Positions 1 through 8,567 of a DNA stretch of 64,000 nucleotides are shown here, piece after piece. Under the pieces are notes generated by a model. That model was not told where the DNA came from. It saw only the letters and a program-made list of their open reading frames with translations, and searched no databases. This DNA comes from Devosia aquimaris (GTDB lineage Bacteria > Pseudomonadota > Alphaproteobacteria > Rhizobiales > Devosiaceae): NCBI RefSeq assembly GCF_020169335.1, contig NZ_JAIEZN010000001.1, positions 885,426 through 949,425 on the forward strand, given 5' to 3'. The translations under genes and the position numbers were made by a program. Every line of letters begins with the position of its first letter. Position 1 is the stretch's first letter.

Positions 1-808
1 GCGGCAGGATGACCTGCGCCTTGCCCTGGTTGGTCAGCTCTACCGTCACTGCGCCATGGCCGGACGCTGTCACCACGCCGGCCATGAAGTTCATCTTTGG
101 CGAGCCGATGAAGCCGGCGACGAACAGGTTTGCCGGATTGTCATAGAGGTCGAGCGGCTTGCCGACCTGCTCGATGATGCCATCACGCAGCACCACGATG
201 GTATCGGCGAGCGTCATGGCCTCCACCTGGTCGTGGGTCACATAGATGATGGTGGTCTGCAGCTCCTTGTGCAGGCGCGCGATCTCGATGCGCATGTGCA
301 CGCGCAGTTCGGCGTCCAGGTTCGACAGCGGTTCGTCGAACAGGAACACTTCCGGATTGCGCACGATGGCGCGGCCGATGGCGACGCGCTGGCGCTGACC
401 GCCCGAAAGCTGCTTGGGCAGGCGATCGAGCAGCGGCTCAAGCGCCAGGATGCGGGCAGCCTCGTTGACCTGCTTGGCGATCTGGTCCTTGGCGACACCG
501 GCAAAGCGCAGGGCAAAGCCCATGTTCTCGCGCACCGTCATATGCGGGTAGAGCGCATAGGACTGGAACACCATGGCGATGCCGCGCTTGGAGGGATCGA
601 CATCGTTCATGCGCACGCCGCCGATCTCGAGATCGCCGGAAGTGATGTGTTCGAGCCCGGCAATCATGCGCAGCAGGGTCGACTTGCCACAGCCGGAGGG
701 ACCAACGAAGACCACGAATTCCTTGGACTGGATTTCGAGGTTCACGCCCTTGATGACTTCGAGTTTCCCGTAGGTCTTGTGAACGTCCGTAAGCTTGAGA
801 CTGCTCAT
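1..808 (-). CDS. Sugar-type ABC transporter ATP-binding protein (UgpC/MsmK class), 3' end outside window
   Basis: This is the nucleotide-binding subunit that powers an ABC importer of the carbohydrate uptake family at the cytoplasmic membrane. The Walker A motif GPSGCGKS lies at about residues 36-43. The ABC signature [14 protein letters not shown] is at about 133-146 and is followed by a Walker B reading FLFDEP and a switch histidine in YVTHDQVEA. The start is the ATG at 806-808, 11 bases after the upstream permease stop, with AAGG about 9 bases before it. Reading continues off the window at base 1, so the C-terminal regulatory OB-fold domain is mostly missing here. It is the last visible gene of an operon with the permeases and binding protein at 820-3906. 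The substrate cannot be read from the ATPase. The class assignment is firm. Confidence 0.93.
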   Translation of the reverse strand, partial: MSSLKLTDVHKTYGKLEVIKGVNLEIQSKEFVVFVGPSGCGKSTLLRMIAGLEHITSGDLEIGGVRMNDVDPSKRGIAMVFQSYALYPHMTVRENMGFALRFAGVAKDQIAKQVNEAARILALEPLLDRLPKQLSGGQRQRVAIGRAIVRNPEVFLFDEPLSNLDAELRVHMRIEIARLHKELQTTIIYVTHDQVEAMTLADTIVVLRDGIIEQVGKPLDLYDNPANLFVAGFIGSPKMNFMAGVVTASGHGAVTVELTNQGKAQVILP

Positions 809-819
809 GGTTCTGAACC

Positions 820-1632
820 TTATTTGACCGCGCCCAGCATGCCTTCAACGAAGCGGCGCTGGAGCAGGAAGAAGATGAAAAGGGTGGGGAGGGTGGCCAG
901 CACCGTGCCGAACAGGATCATGCCATAGTCAGGCGTATAGGCCGCCGTCAGCCCCGACAGGATCAGCGTGATCGTCTTGTTCTCGGCCGTCTGCAGCACG
1001 ACCAGCGGCCACAGGTAGTTGTTCCAGTTGGCCATGAACACGATGATGGTGGCCGCCGCATAGGTGGAGCGCATCACCGGCAGATAGACATAGAGGAAGA
1101 TCTGCCATTCCTTGAGCCCGTCGATCTTGGCGGCATCGCGCAGCTCCCGCGGGAAGGCCTTGGTGGCCTGGCGGAAGTAGAAGATGATGAAGATCGAGGC
1201 GACGGTCGGCAGGATCACCGCGGTAAAGGTGTTGACCAGCTTGGCCTGGCTGAACATCACGAACAGCGGCACCATCATGGCCGCGAACGGGATCGACAGC
1301 AGCAGCAGCAGGAAGCCGAACAGCCGCTCGCGGATGCGGGAGCGGAACATCTCGAAGCCGTAACCGGCCAGTGACGAGACTGCCAGCGTGAGCACGGTGG
1401 CCACCACGGCGATGACGCCCGAGTTCCAGAAGATGCGCACCGCATCCACCTGGGTGAAGAAGGCGGTGGCATTGAGCCACAGCGCATCACCCAGCGAAGA
1501 CTTGCCCTTGATGATTTCGGCCGAGGTGTTGGTGGCGCCCACGACCATCCAGTAAAACGGGAAGATCGAGACAAAGGCGGCCAGCGACAGCAGGATATAG
1601 ACGAGGCCGCGACGGATCATGGCGAAGGTCAT
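820..1632 (-). CDS. Carbohydrate ABC transporter permease (MalG/UgpE type)
   Basis: This 270-residue inner-membrane permease is one half of the importer channel. It has about six hydrophobic segments, beginning with [20 protein letters not shown] near residue 11. The cytoplasmic EAA loop that docks on the ATPase is visible as [15 protein letters not shown] followed by VYLPVM at about residues 165-187. Length and layout fit the MalG half of CUT1 importers. It overlaps the preceding permease gene by four bases (1629-1632), so translation is probably coupled. The ATPase follows after 11 bases. Substrate is unknown. Confidence 0.92.
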   Translation of the reverse strand: MTFAMIRRGLVYILLSLAAFVSIFPFYWMVVGATNTSAEIIKGKSSLGDALWLNATAFFTQVDAVRIFWNSGVIAVVATVLTLAVSSLAGYGFEMFRSRIRERLFGFLLLLLSIPFAAMMVPLFVMFSQAKLVNTFTAVILPTVASIFIIFYFRQATKAFPRELRDAAKIDGLKEWQIFLYVYLPVMRSTYAAATIIVFMANWNNYLWPLVVLQTAENKTITLILSGLTAAYTPDYGMILFGTVLATLPTLFIFFLLQRRFVEGMLGAVK

Positions 1633-2522
1633 GACGTCCTCCTGTCACGGGCAACCATGAACTGCAGGAAGCTCAGTATGCCCACCAGAACCACGATCAC
1701 CCAGGAGACGGTGGCCGAATAGCCAAAGCTCGGCATGAACTTGAAGGTCAGATTGTAGATGTAAAGCGACAGCGTCAGCGTGGAATCCGACGGTCCGCCG
1801 GTGCCGGCGCTGAAGTTGTAGACTTCATCGAACAGCTGCAGCGTGCCGATGGTGGAGATCACCGTGGTGAACAGGATCACCGGCTTGAGCATGGGAATGG
1901 TGAGGTAGCGGAAGCGGGCCCAGGCAGGAACGCCGTCGATGCGGGCGGCCTCGTAGATCGAGCGGTCGATGTTCTGCAGCGCCGCCAGATAGAAGATCAT
2001 GTTGTACCCGGTCCAGCGCCAGGTGATGGCCATGATGATAAGCACCTTGGCCCAGAAGGGGTCGCCGAGCCAGGAGATGGGCGCACTGATCAGGTGCAAC
2101 TCCATCAGCGTCTGGTTGACGACGCCGTCGATGGCGAACATGGACTTGAAGACGGTCGAATAGGCGATCAGCGAGGTGGCGCAGGGCAGGAAGATCGCCG
2201 TGCGGAAGAAGCCCCGGAACTTCAGGGTCGAGTCGTTCAGCGCCACTGCAAACAGCAGCGCCAGCACGATCATGATCGGCACCTGGAAGATGAAGAAGGT
2301 GAAGGTGTTGCCCAGGGCCCGAAGGAAAACGGCGTCCTTGGTCAGCCTCAATATGTTGGCAAAGCCGCCAAAGCTGAGATTCATCCCCTTGCCGACCTGG
2401 AAGCTCATCCAGAGCGACCAGACGATGGGATAGATCATAAACAATCCGAGCAGGACCAGCGCCGGGGCGATGAATACCCAGCCGGTTATCTGTTCCTTGC
2501 GATCAAGTCGCGCTTGCGCCAA
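1629..2522 (-). CDS. Carbohydrate ABC transporter permease (MalF/UgpA type)
   Basis: This 297-residue permease is the MalF-like half of the importer channel. It has a short cytoplasmic N-terminus, then a first membrane segment reading GWVFIAPALVLLGLFMIYPI and roughly six segments in all. The EAA loop is seen as YEAARIDGVPAWARF near residue 190. The start codon is TTG at 2520-2522. I chose it because a strong GGGAGGG ribosome-binding site lies six bases upstream and no in-frame ATG gives a better fit. The 110-base gap to the upstream binding-protein gene holds a hairpin, and the downstream permease overlaps by four bases. Confidence 0.9.
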   Translation of the reverse strand: MAQARLDRKEQITGWVFIAPALVLLGLFMIYPIVWSLWMSFQVGKGMNLSFGGFANILRLTKDAVFLRALGNTFTFFIFQVPIMIVLALLFAVALNDSTLKFRGFFRTAIFLPCATSLIAYSTVFKSMFAIDGVVNQTLMELHLISAPISWLGDPFWAKVLIIMAITWRWTGYNMIFYLAALQNIDRSIYEAARIDGVPAWARFRYLTIPMLKPVILFTTVISTIGTLQLFDEVYNFSAGTGGPSDSTLTLSLYIYNLTFKFMPSFGYSATVSWVIVVLVGILSFLQFMVARDRRTS

Positions 2523-2595
2523 TTGTCACCCTCCCTGATGCACAACCGAAATAACTGCCGAAGGGCCGGGCACCAGGTTATGGCGCCCGACCCAT

Positions 2596-2623
2596 ACGAA
2601 AGCAGGTTGGAGCCCGCCTTCGT
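2596..2623 (-). promoter_or_regulatory. Intercistronic hairpin after the binding-protein gene
   Basis: On the minus-strand RNA, eleven bases (ACGAAGGCGGG) pair with CCTGCTTTCGT across a six-base loop. Two of the pairs are G-U. It begins nine bases after the stop codon of the binding-protein gene and precedes the permease gene. There is no U-tract, so it is more likely to stabilise the upstream mRNA or attenuate partially than to end transcription fully. Confidence 0.6.
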
Positions 2624-2631
2624 CGGGGAGG

Positions 2632-3906
2632 TTACTGCATCTGCTGCTGGGCCTGGTCGCTGATGGCCTGCAGGGCTGCGTCGATGTCGCCGCCTTCGAT
2701 GATCGAGGGGAGCTGGGCCTGAACAGCGGCGTCGACTTCGGCCGTGAAGGTGCCATAGTCAACGCTGGGAACCTGCGACAGCCAGGTCGAGAAGTCCTGC
2801 CAGACCGGGGCGCCACCGAAGAACTCGTCGGATGCCTTGAAGGCTTCGCCATTGCGAGCCGACAGCAGCGAGCCAACGGCGCCGCGCTTGATCAGGATGT
2901 CCTGGTAGAAGTCGTCATTGCCGGCCCAGACGGTCTTGAGGAAGTCGATGGTCTCTTCCTTGTTGTCCGAGGACGACAGCACGAACCAGCTCGAGCCACC
3001 CTGGTTGGAGGCGTTGACGGCGCCTTCCATGTCGAGGCGCGGGATGGGCGCAACGCCCCACTTGCCGGACTGATCGGCATTGGCCTTGATGGTGGCGGTG
3101 ATCCACACGCCAACCGGAACCACGGCCACTTCACCCGAGGTGAAAGCGCCGGTGTATTCGGCCCAGCCGGAAACCGGCTTCACCAGATCGTTCTGGTAGA
3201 ACTTGGCGTAGGTTTCGAGGGCCTTCTTGAGGGCAGCGTTGTCGGTGATATGCAGGCTGCCGTCGGCATTGAAGTACCACTCGCCGGCCGACTGCATCAT
3301 CATGCGGATGACGCCGGTGTCATTGAGGTCGAGGTCGAGCAGGGGCTTGCCGATCTTGGCTTTGACTTCGGTGCCGATCTCGATCAGGCGATCCCAGGTG
3401 ATGTCCTTGAGGTCGTCGGCGGTGAAGCCGGCTTCCTGCAGATAGTCCGAACGGTAGAACAGGCCGGTCACGCCGGAATCGAAGGGCACCGAGTAAGACT
3501 TGCCGTCCAGGGTCGCGGCGGCGACCTTGTACTGGGCGAACAGCGACATATCGATCGAATCCGAGAGCGGCTCGAAGGCGCCGGGGAAGGACTGCAGATA
3601 CTTCTGCGCCACGTCGTCCTGTATCAGCACGATGTCGGGCAGGCCTTCGGTGCTGCCGGCCAGCAGCTGCGTCTGCAGCTTGGCGCGGATGTCGTCCTGG
3701 CTGGCGGTATCATCGACATTGAAGGTCACATCGGGATGGTCGGCGCTATAGATGGCGCCAGCCTCACGCATGGTGTCGCCATTGAATGCCTTGTCCCACA
3801 CCCAGACCGAGATTTCTCCGGCCGAGGCAGCAGCGACGCTGAGAAAGCTCACGCCGGCGAGAGCCAGCCCAAGCACGCGTCCACGACGCGAAGCAATACG
3901 GTTCAT
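2632..3906 (-). CDS. Extracellular sugar-binding protein of ABC importer (COG1653 type)
   Basis: This periplasmic solute-binding protein of about 424 residues delivers its ligand to the permeases at 820-2522. The N-terminus is a signal peptide: basic MNRIASRRGR, a hydrophobic stretch, then AAASA before the mature EISVWVWDK. The mature part has the alternating-lobe pattern of family 1 sugar-binding proteins, including PFDSGVTGLFYRSDYL and the late GGSSWFVLS segment. Two ATGs compete for the start. The one at 3910-3912 touches the GGGAGG ribosome-binding site directly, whereas the one at 3904-3906 sits six bases away, so I chose the latter. A long upstream reading frame is antisense to the AraC gene and is not coding. 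The ligand is unknown. Confidence 0.92.
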   Translation of the reverse strand: MNRIASRRGRVLGLALAGVSFLSVAAASAGEISVWVWDKAFNGDTMREAGAIYSADHPDVTFNVDDTASQDDIRAKLQTQLLAGSTEGLPDIVLIQDDVAQKYLQSFPGAFEPLSDSIDMSLFAQYKVAAATLDGKSYSVPFDSGVTGLFYRSDYLQEAGFTADDLKDITWDRLIEIGTEVKAKIGKPLLDLDLNDTGVIRMMMQSAGEWYFNADGSLHITDNAALKKALETYAKFYQNDLVKPVSGWAEYTGAFTSGEVAVVPVGVWITATIKANADQSGKWGVAPIPRLDMEGAVNASNQGGSSWFVLSSSDNKEETIDFLKTVWAGNDDFYQDILIKRGAVGSLLSARNGEAFKASDEFFGGAPVWQDFSTWLSQVPSVDYGTFTAEVDAAVQAQLPSIIEGGDIDAALQAISDQAQQQMQ

Positions 3907-3966
3907 ATTCATCCTCCCTTTAAGGTTGCTCTTGCGATGAGCGATTTCTAAGCTATCTGAATAGTC

Positions 3967-3980
3967 GGTGGCGTCCCACC
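3967..3980. promoter_or_regulatory. Palindrome in the divergent AraC/importer promoter region
   Basis: GGTGG and CCACC face each other across four bases, between the divergent importer operon (start 3906) and the AraC gene (start 3997). The placement suits an operator for the AraC regulator or another factor. AraC-family sites are more often direct repeats, so the role is only suggested. Confidence 0.3.
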
Positions 3981-3996
3981 AAAAGGGTATGCAGAG

Positions 3997-4911
3997 TTGG
4001 CGGAAAGTAAGATAGCGGACAGGGCCTATTACGAGCCCGTCGCCAATGGCGTGGAACGCCTGCCGACATCGCTGAGCATGTTCCATGCCACGCCGCTGAT
4101 CATGCGGGCGCCTCACTGGCATGCGCAGGTCGAGGTCAACTACATCGTCCGCGGTTGGGCCCACTACAAAATGAGCGGGCACGAAGTGCAGTTCCAGCAA
4201 GGGGATATGGCCCTGTTCTGGGGTGGGCTGCCGCATCAGCTCGATGATTGCTCCGATGATCTGGTCTACACCGGGGGCCATCTGCCGCTGGTGCACTTCT
4301 TCCGCCTGCGCCTGCCGCGCGACGTGCAGGCCCGGCTGATGCAGGGGGCAACGCTGGTGACCCGCGCCACCGACATCGCCGACACCCTCAATTTCTCGCG
4401 ATGGAATGAATATGCCCGCTCGGGCGACCCCATGAAGGCGGTCATGGCGGTGGACGAGTTGCTGCTGCGCATCGAGCGCATCCGGTTCGATCGGTTCCAG
4501 CTGTTGCCGGACATCGACAAGGCCGGCCTCACGGTCGAGGGGCTCGACCACCAATCCTCGCCGATCGTGGTGCGCATCTGCGACTTCATCGCCGAGAATT
4601 TCCGCGAGGACATCGATTCAGCCGACATAGCCTCGGCTGCCGACATTCATCCCAAATACGCGATGAACGTGTTCAAGAAGTCCACCGGCATGACGCTGAA
4701 CGACTATGTGAACCTGATGCGCCTGAGCTACGCCCAGGCCCTGCTGATGCAGGAAGATGCCAATGTGCTGCAGGTGGCCATGGATAGCGGCTTCGGCTCG
4801 CTGAGCGCCTTCAACAAATCCTTCCGCAAGATTGCGGGCATGTCGCCCAGCGATTTCCGCCGGGATGGCCGCGTGCGCCCCGGCGCCCCGCTCAAGCTGC
4901 GCGCCAACTGA
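3997..4911 (+). CDS. AraC-family transcriptional regulator
   Basis: This 304-residue protein has an N-terminal cupin-like ligand-binding half (histidine-rich APHWHAQVEVNYIVRG near residue 40, then GDMALFWGGLPHQL). Its C-terminal half is a double helix-turn-helix AraC domain (about residues 195-295). That domain contains DIASAADIHPKYAMNVFKK and ends with the typical GFGSLSAFNKSFRKIAGMSP block. It is divergent from the sugar importer and probably controls it in response to the imported ligand. The start is TTG at 3997 with AAAAGGG nine bases upstream. The nearby ATG at 3989 is out of frame. A later in-frame start cannot be excluded. Confidence 0.9.
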   Translation: MAESKIADRAYYEPVANGVERLPTSLSMFHATPLIMRAPHWHAQVEVNYIVRGWAHYKMSGHEVQFQQGDMALFWGGLPHQLDDCSDDLVYTGGHLPLVHFFRLRLPRDVQARLMQGATLVTRATDIADTLNFSRWNEYARSGDPMKAVMAVDELLLRIERIRFDRFQLLPDIDKAGLTVEGLDHQSSPIVVRICDFIAENFREDIDSADIASAADIHPKYAMNVFKKSTGMTLNDYVNLMRLSYAQALLMQEDANVLQVAMDSGFGSLSAFNKSFRKIAGMSPSDFRRDGRVRPGAPLKLRAN

Positions 4912-4923
4912 CGCTGGCGGCGA

Positions 4924-6141
4924 TCATCGAAGGATGGGGGCCGGACGCTCGAAACTGAGCCGGCCACGCTTCCAGCCGGCCAGGACCGGCGCACAGCGGC
5001 GTACGGCATCGGCGCCGGATGTGGCATCAACAAGAATGAGATCGGCCGCAGCGCCGACGCTCACGGCGTGCTGGCGGCCCAGAAGTTGGGCTGGGCGAGC
5101 CCCGATCATCGCAAAGGCTGCATCGAGATCATCATCGCGCGCAAGTTGCGCCACGTTGGCGAAGAGATTGGCCATGCGCAGCAGGTTGACGTCGCCATAG
5201 GGCGTGAACGGGTTGAGCACATTGTTGGTGGCCACAGCGGTGACCACGCCGCGCGCGGCCAGCGCCATCAGCGGCGCCACGCCGCGCGGCACCAGTGTTT
5301 CGGCGCTGCGGCCCAGAAGAAACAGGTCGGTGGCGGGCAGGGCGACAATGCCCACGCCGGCAGCCGCCAGCCGGTCGGCCATGGCGTCTCGCTCGGCCGG
5401 CGCCCAGGTGGAGAATTTGGTGGCATGGCCGCAAGCCACGGGGCCCTGCCAGCGCCGGCGCTCCATTTCAGCCAGGATAGCCGGCAGGTCAGAGCCTGTG
5501 GGCACGAGGTCGAAGTCGACATGGAAATCGGCGGCCACGCCGAAGCGCTCGGCCAGGGCAAAGATGCGCCGGATATGCTCGACCGGGTCGGGGTCGGTAT
5601 AGCTGCAGCCACCGACGAGGTCGGCGCCATCAGCCAGCGCCGTTTCCAGCAGGGCCTGCGTCTCCGGCTCGTTGGTCAGCCCCTCCTGCGCGAAGGCGCA
5701 GATCTCGATATCGATGGAGGAAGCGAATTCCGCGCGCACTGCCTTGATAGCCTCGAACGAGCGCAGTCCAGCGCGTGGGTCGACTTCCACATAGGTGCGC
5801 ATGGCCATGGTGCCGTGGCTGATCGCCCTGCGCACGACGGCGCTGGCGCGGGCATGCACATCCTCGACCGTGAAGCCGGCCTTGAGCCGCGCCGTCTCGC
5901 GCACGGCCTCGGGCAGCGTGCCTTCGACAATACTGGCGCGATCAAGAATGCCGGCCTTGTCGAGATGGATATGGCATTCGACAAAGCCGGGGACGAGCAG
6001 GGCCCCTCGCGCATCGTGGCGCGGCGCGTCGGAGACGATCTGCGGCGCAATGCCGGCAATCCGTCCGCCGGCCACCGCGACGTCCATCGGCATGGCAGCG
6101 CCGGGCAGACGGGCATTGGCGATGACCAGGTCAGGCGTCAT
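4924..6141 (-). CDS. Cytosine deaminase-like amidohydrolase with altered active site
   Basis: This 405-residue cytosolic protein belongs to the amidohydrolase superfamily, in the branch of cytosine deaminase (CodA) and N-isopropylammelide amidohydrolase (AtzC). It has the metal-binding HIH at residues 57-59 (VECHIHLDKA), a strand-5 histidine in FHVDFD at about 207 and the GHATKF histidine at about 239. The strand-8 aspartate, expected where CodA reads HDDVFDP, is replaced: the segment reads TNNVLNPFTPYGD with Asn306 in that place. This may be a subfamily with different chemistry or a non-deaminating role. The gene overlaps the upstream TauE gene by four bases and is the last of the minus-strand operon. 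The substrate is not known. Confidence 0.85.
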   Translation of the reverse strand: MTPDLVIANARLPGAAMPMDVAVAGGRIAGIAPQIVSDAPRHDARGALLVPGFVECHIHLDKAGILDRASIVEGTLPEAVRETARLKAGFTVEDVHARASAVVRRAISHGTMAMRTYVEVDPRAGLRSFEAIKAVRAEFASSIDIEICAFAQEGLTNEPETQALLETALADGADLVGGCSYTDPDPVEHIRRIFALAERFGVAADFHVDFDLVPTGSDLPAILAEMERRRWQGPVACGHATKFSTWAPAERDAMADRLAAAGVGIVALPATDLFLLGRSAETLVPRGVAPLMALAARGVVTAVATNNVLNPFTPYGDVNLLRMANLFANVAQLARDDDLDAAFAMIGARPAQLLGRQHAVSVGAAADLILVDATSGADAVRRCAPVLAGWKRGRLSFERPAPILR

Positions 6142-6965
6142 GTCAGGCTCGAATAGAGCATCTTGCCGGCGGTGATGACCAGGAACAGCGCAAAGGCGCG
6201 CTTGACCCAGATCGGCTCCAGCGAATGGGCCAGCCGCGCGCCGATGGGCGCGAAAAAGGTGGTGAAGGGCAGGATGATCGCGGCGGCGATCAGGCTCACA
6301 TAACCCAGTGACAGTGGCGGACGGCCCGGGATGTCCCAGCCCGAGATGACAAAGCCCAGGGCAGCGGGAATGGCGATGACCACGCCAAAGGCCGCCGCTG
6401 TGCCCACGGCGCGATGGATGGGATAGGAAAAGGCCGCCAGGGTCGGGACGCCCAGCGTGCCGCCGCCAATGCCCATCAGGGCCGAGACAAAGCCGATCAC
6501 CGTCGCCAGTGCGACCTGGATGGGCGTGGCCGGGAGCGCGGGGCCGATGACCAGCGTGCGCTTGGTGGCCAAATTGGCCGCGACCAACAGGCCCACCACC
6601 CCGAAAATGCCGGTGAGCACCGCCGGCTCGAAGAACCGCGCCGCCAGGCCTCCAGCCAGTGCGCCCACGGCCAGCGCCGGCGCCCAGCGCTTGAGCAGGT
6701 CAAAGTCCACCGCACCGCGCTTGTGATGCGCGCGCATGGAGACGATGGAGGTGAAAATGATGGTGGCCAGCGAGGTGGCCACGGCCATGTGCATGGCCAG
6801 ATCGTCGGGGAAATGGGTGAATCCGAAAATCCAGAACAGCACCGGCACGATGACAATGCCACCACCCACGCCCAACAGGCCCGCGACGAGCCCGGCGATG
6901 ATCGAGGCCACGCCCAGGCCGCCGAGCAGCATCAGCAGTTCGAGCGGCGAGAAACTCATGTCCAT
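6138..6965 (-). CDS. TauE/SafE-family membrane exporter
   Basis: This 275-residue integral membrane protein belongs to the TauE/SafE (DUF81) family, whose members export sulfite, sulfonates or related organic anions. It shows the two-fold repeated pattern: AGLVAGLLGVGGGIVIVPVL near residue 24 in the first half and GFVSALMGIGGGTLGVPTL near 155 in the second, with about eight hydrophobic segments. It overlaps the amidohydrolase gene by four bases and follows the GGT gene by 24 bases. It may therefore move a substrate or product of that operon. The substrate is inferred only from context. Confidence 0.88.
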   Translation of the reverse strand: MDMSFSPLELLMLLGGLGVASIIAGLVAGLLGVGGGIVIVPVLFWIFGFTHFPDDLAMHMAVATSLATIIFTSIVSMRAHHKRGAVDFDLLKRWAPALAVGALAGGLAARFFEPAVLTGIFGVVGLLVAANLATKRTLVIGPALPATPIQVALATVIGFVSALMGIGGGTLGVPTLAAFSYPIHRAVGTAAAFGVVIAIPAALGFVISGWDIPGRPPLSLGYVSLIAAAIILPFTTFFAPIGARLAHSLEPIWVKRAFALFLVITAGKMLYSSLT

Positions 6966-6989
6966 GGCAGGCTTTCTTGCTTTGGCGGG

Positions 6990-8567
6990 TCAGAAGGCGA
7001 TGGCGTCGCCATCCGAGCGGGGATCGGTGGCCGCTTCCATCAGGCCGCTGGCATGATGCACCACGGCCCCGGCATTGCCCATCATGGGATCAAAGGCGCC
7101 CACAGTTTCAGTGACATGGCCGGCATCGGCCAGCGCCTGGACCAGGGCGGGATCAAATCGGTTTTCGAGCTTGAGCGTCGTGGTGGGGTCGGCCCAGGTG
7201 GTGCCGAGCAACCAGCGCGGCGCGGTGATGGCGGCCTGCAGGCCCTGGCCGAACTGCACATAGCGCGAATAGAGCGCCGTCATGGTCTGCGGCTGGCCCT
7301 CGCCGCCCTGCGTGCCGAAGGAGAGCACACGCCCGTCCTTAAGGCGGGCCATGCCGGGATTGAGCGTGTGGAACGGTCGCTTGCCTGGGGCCAACTGGTT
7401 GGGGCCAGGGCGCAGCGAGAAGCCGGCGCCACGATTTTCAAAGGTGATGCCGGTGGTGGGGCAGGTGAGGCCTGAGCCATATTCCCAATAGAGGCTCTGG
7501 ATGAAGCTGACTACCGTGCCGTCCTTGTCGGCGGCGCCCATCCAGATGGTGTCGCCGGGCGATGAGGGCTCCGGCCAGGGCGTGGCGCGGCTGGGGTGAA
7601 TGCCGGCGGCCAGCGCGTCGAGTGCGGCGTCGCTGAGCCAGGATTTGGGGTCCACCGTCATGAAATCGGGGTCGGCCACATGGCGGTTGCGCAGGCTATA
7701 GGCGCGCTTGGTGGCTTCCACCATGCCATGGATATGGGCAAAGCCATCGGCCTCGGTGATGCCCAGCCGGTCAAAGGCGGCCAGGGCAATCAGCGTGGCA
7801 ATGCCCTGGGTCGGCGGGGCAATATTGTAGGTGGTGCCGGCCGAGGTGGTGACGCCGAGCGGCGCGCCGGTCTCGGCGCGGTACGTGGCGAAGTCGCTGG
7901 CGCGCAGCGGGCTATCGGCCTTGTCCAGAAAGGCGCCATGAGTAGCGGCGAGATCGCCACGGTAGAAATCGTCGAGCCCGGCTGCGACCAATTGCTCCAG
8001 TGTGGCGGCAAGGCCGGATTGCACGAAACGGTCGCCGGCCTGATGCGGCTGGCCGCCCGGCTGATGCACGGCGGAAAAACCGGTGATGGCGCGCAGTTCA
8101 GCGGCCTTGACCCGGCTGGTGTGGGCCAGCAGCGGCGTCACCGCCACACCGGCCTTGGCCAGCGCAATGGCATCGGCCAGCAATTCGCCAAGGCTGAACC
8201 GCCCAGGTGCCACCGCCAAAGCCGCCTGCCAGGTGGCGACGGCGCCCGGCACCACTAGCGCCGCATCGGGGCCGCGGGCGGGAATGGTGGTGAGGCCGCG
8301 CTCGGCATAGCGTTCGGGCGTGGCCAGGGCCGCGGCGCGTCCGGCGCCGGAAATGGCGACGGGGTCGTGGCCGGGGCGATGGATGATCCAGAACGCATCG
8401 CCGCCCAGCCCGTTCATATGCGGATAGGCGACCGCGATGGTTGCCGCAGCGGCCACCATGGCTTCGACGGCACTGCCGCCCGCCTTGAGGATATCGCGGC
8501 CGGTGAGGGCGGCGGCGCGGTGGGGGGCGGTGAAGGCGCCAGCAAAGCCCAGGGCGGTTTCGAGCAT
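6990..8567 (-). CDS. Gamma-glutamyltransferase/hydrolase-family enzyme (Ntn hydrolase)
   Basis: This 525-residue protein has the fold and landmarks of the gamma-glutamyltranspeptidase family. It carries an early MNGLGGDAFWIIHR segment near residue 51 and the self-cleavage/nucleophile region GDTIWMGAADKDGTVVSF, with Thr340 as the likely nucleophile. GTQGGEGQPQT lies further on. Unlike classical periplasmic GGT it has no signal peptide, which fits the cytosolic GGT-like subgroup. Family members cleave gamma-glutamyl amides or act as acylases, so the exact reaction is not assigned. Its ATG shares one base with the stop of the upstream amidohydrolase gene (TGATG at 8565-8569), so the two are probably co-translated. 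Confidence 0.87.
   Translation of the reverse strand: MLETALGFAGAFTAPHRAAALTGRDILKAGGSAVEAMVAAAATIAVAYPHMNGLGGDAFWIIHRPGHDPVAISGAGRAAALATPERYAERGLTTIPARGPDAALVVPGAVATWQAALAVAPGRFSLGELLADAIALAKAGVAVTPLLAHTSRVKAAELRAITGFSAVHQPGGQPHQAGDRFVQSGLAATLEQLVAAGLDDFYRGDLAATHGAFLDKADSPLRASDFATYRAETGAPLGVTTSAGTTYNIAPPTQGIATLIALAAFDRLGITEADGFAHIHGMVEATKRAYSLRNRHVADPDFMTVDPKSWLSDAALDALAAGIHPSRATPWPEPSSPGDTIWMGAADKDGTVVSFIQSLYWEYGSGLTCPTTGITFENRGAGFSLRPGPNQLAPGKRPFHTLNPGMARLKDGRVLSFGTQGGEGQPQTMTALYSRYVQFGQGLQAAITAPRWLLGTTWADPTTTLKLENRFDPALVQALADAGHVTETVGAFDPMMGNAGAVVHHASGLMEAATDPRSDGDAIAF

Noticed and set aside
3913-4554. Upstream extension of the first binding-protein gene
   Set aside because: It is antisense to the AraC gene and would lose the signal peptide and ribosome-binding site at 3906.
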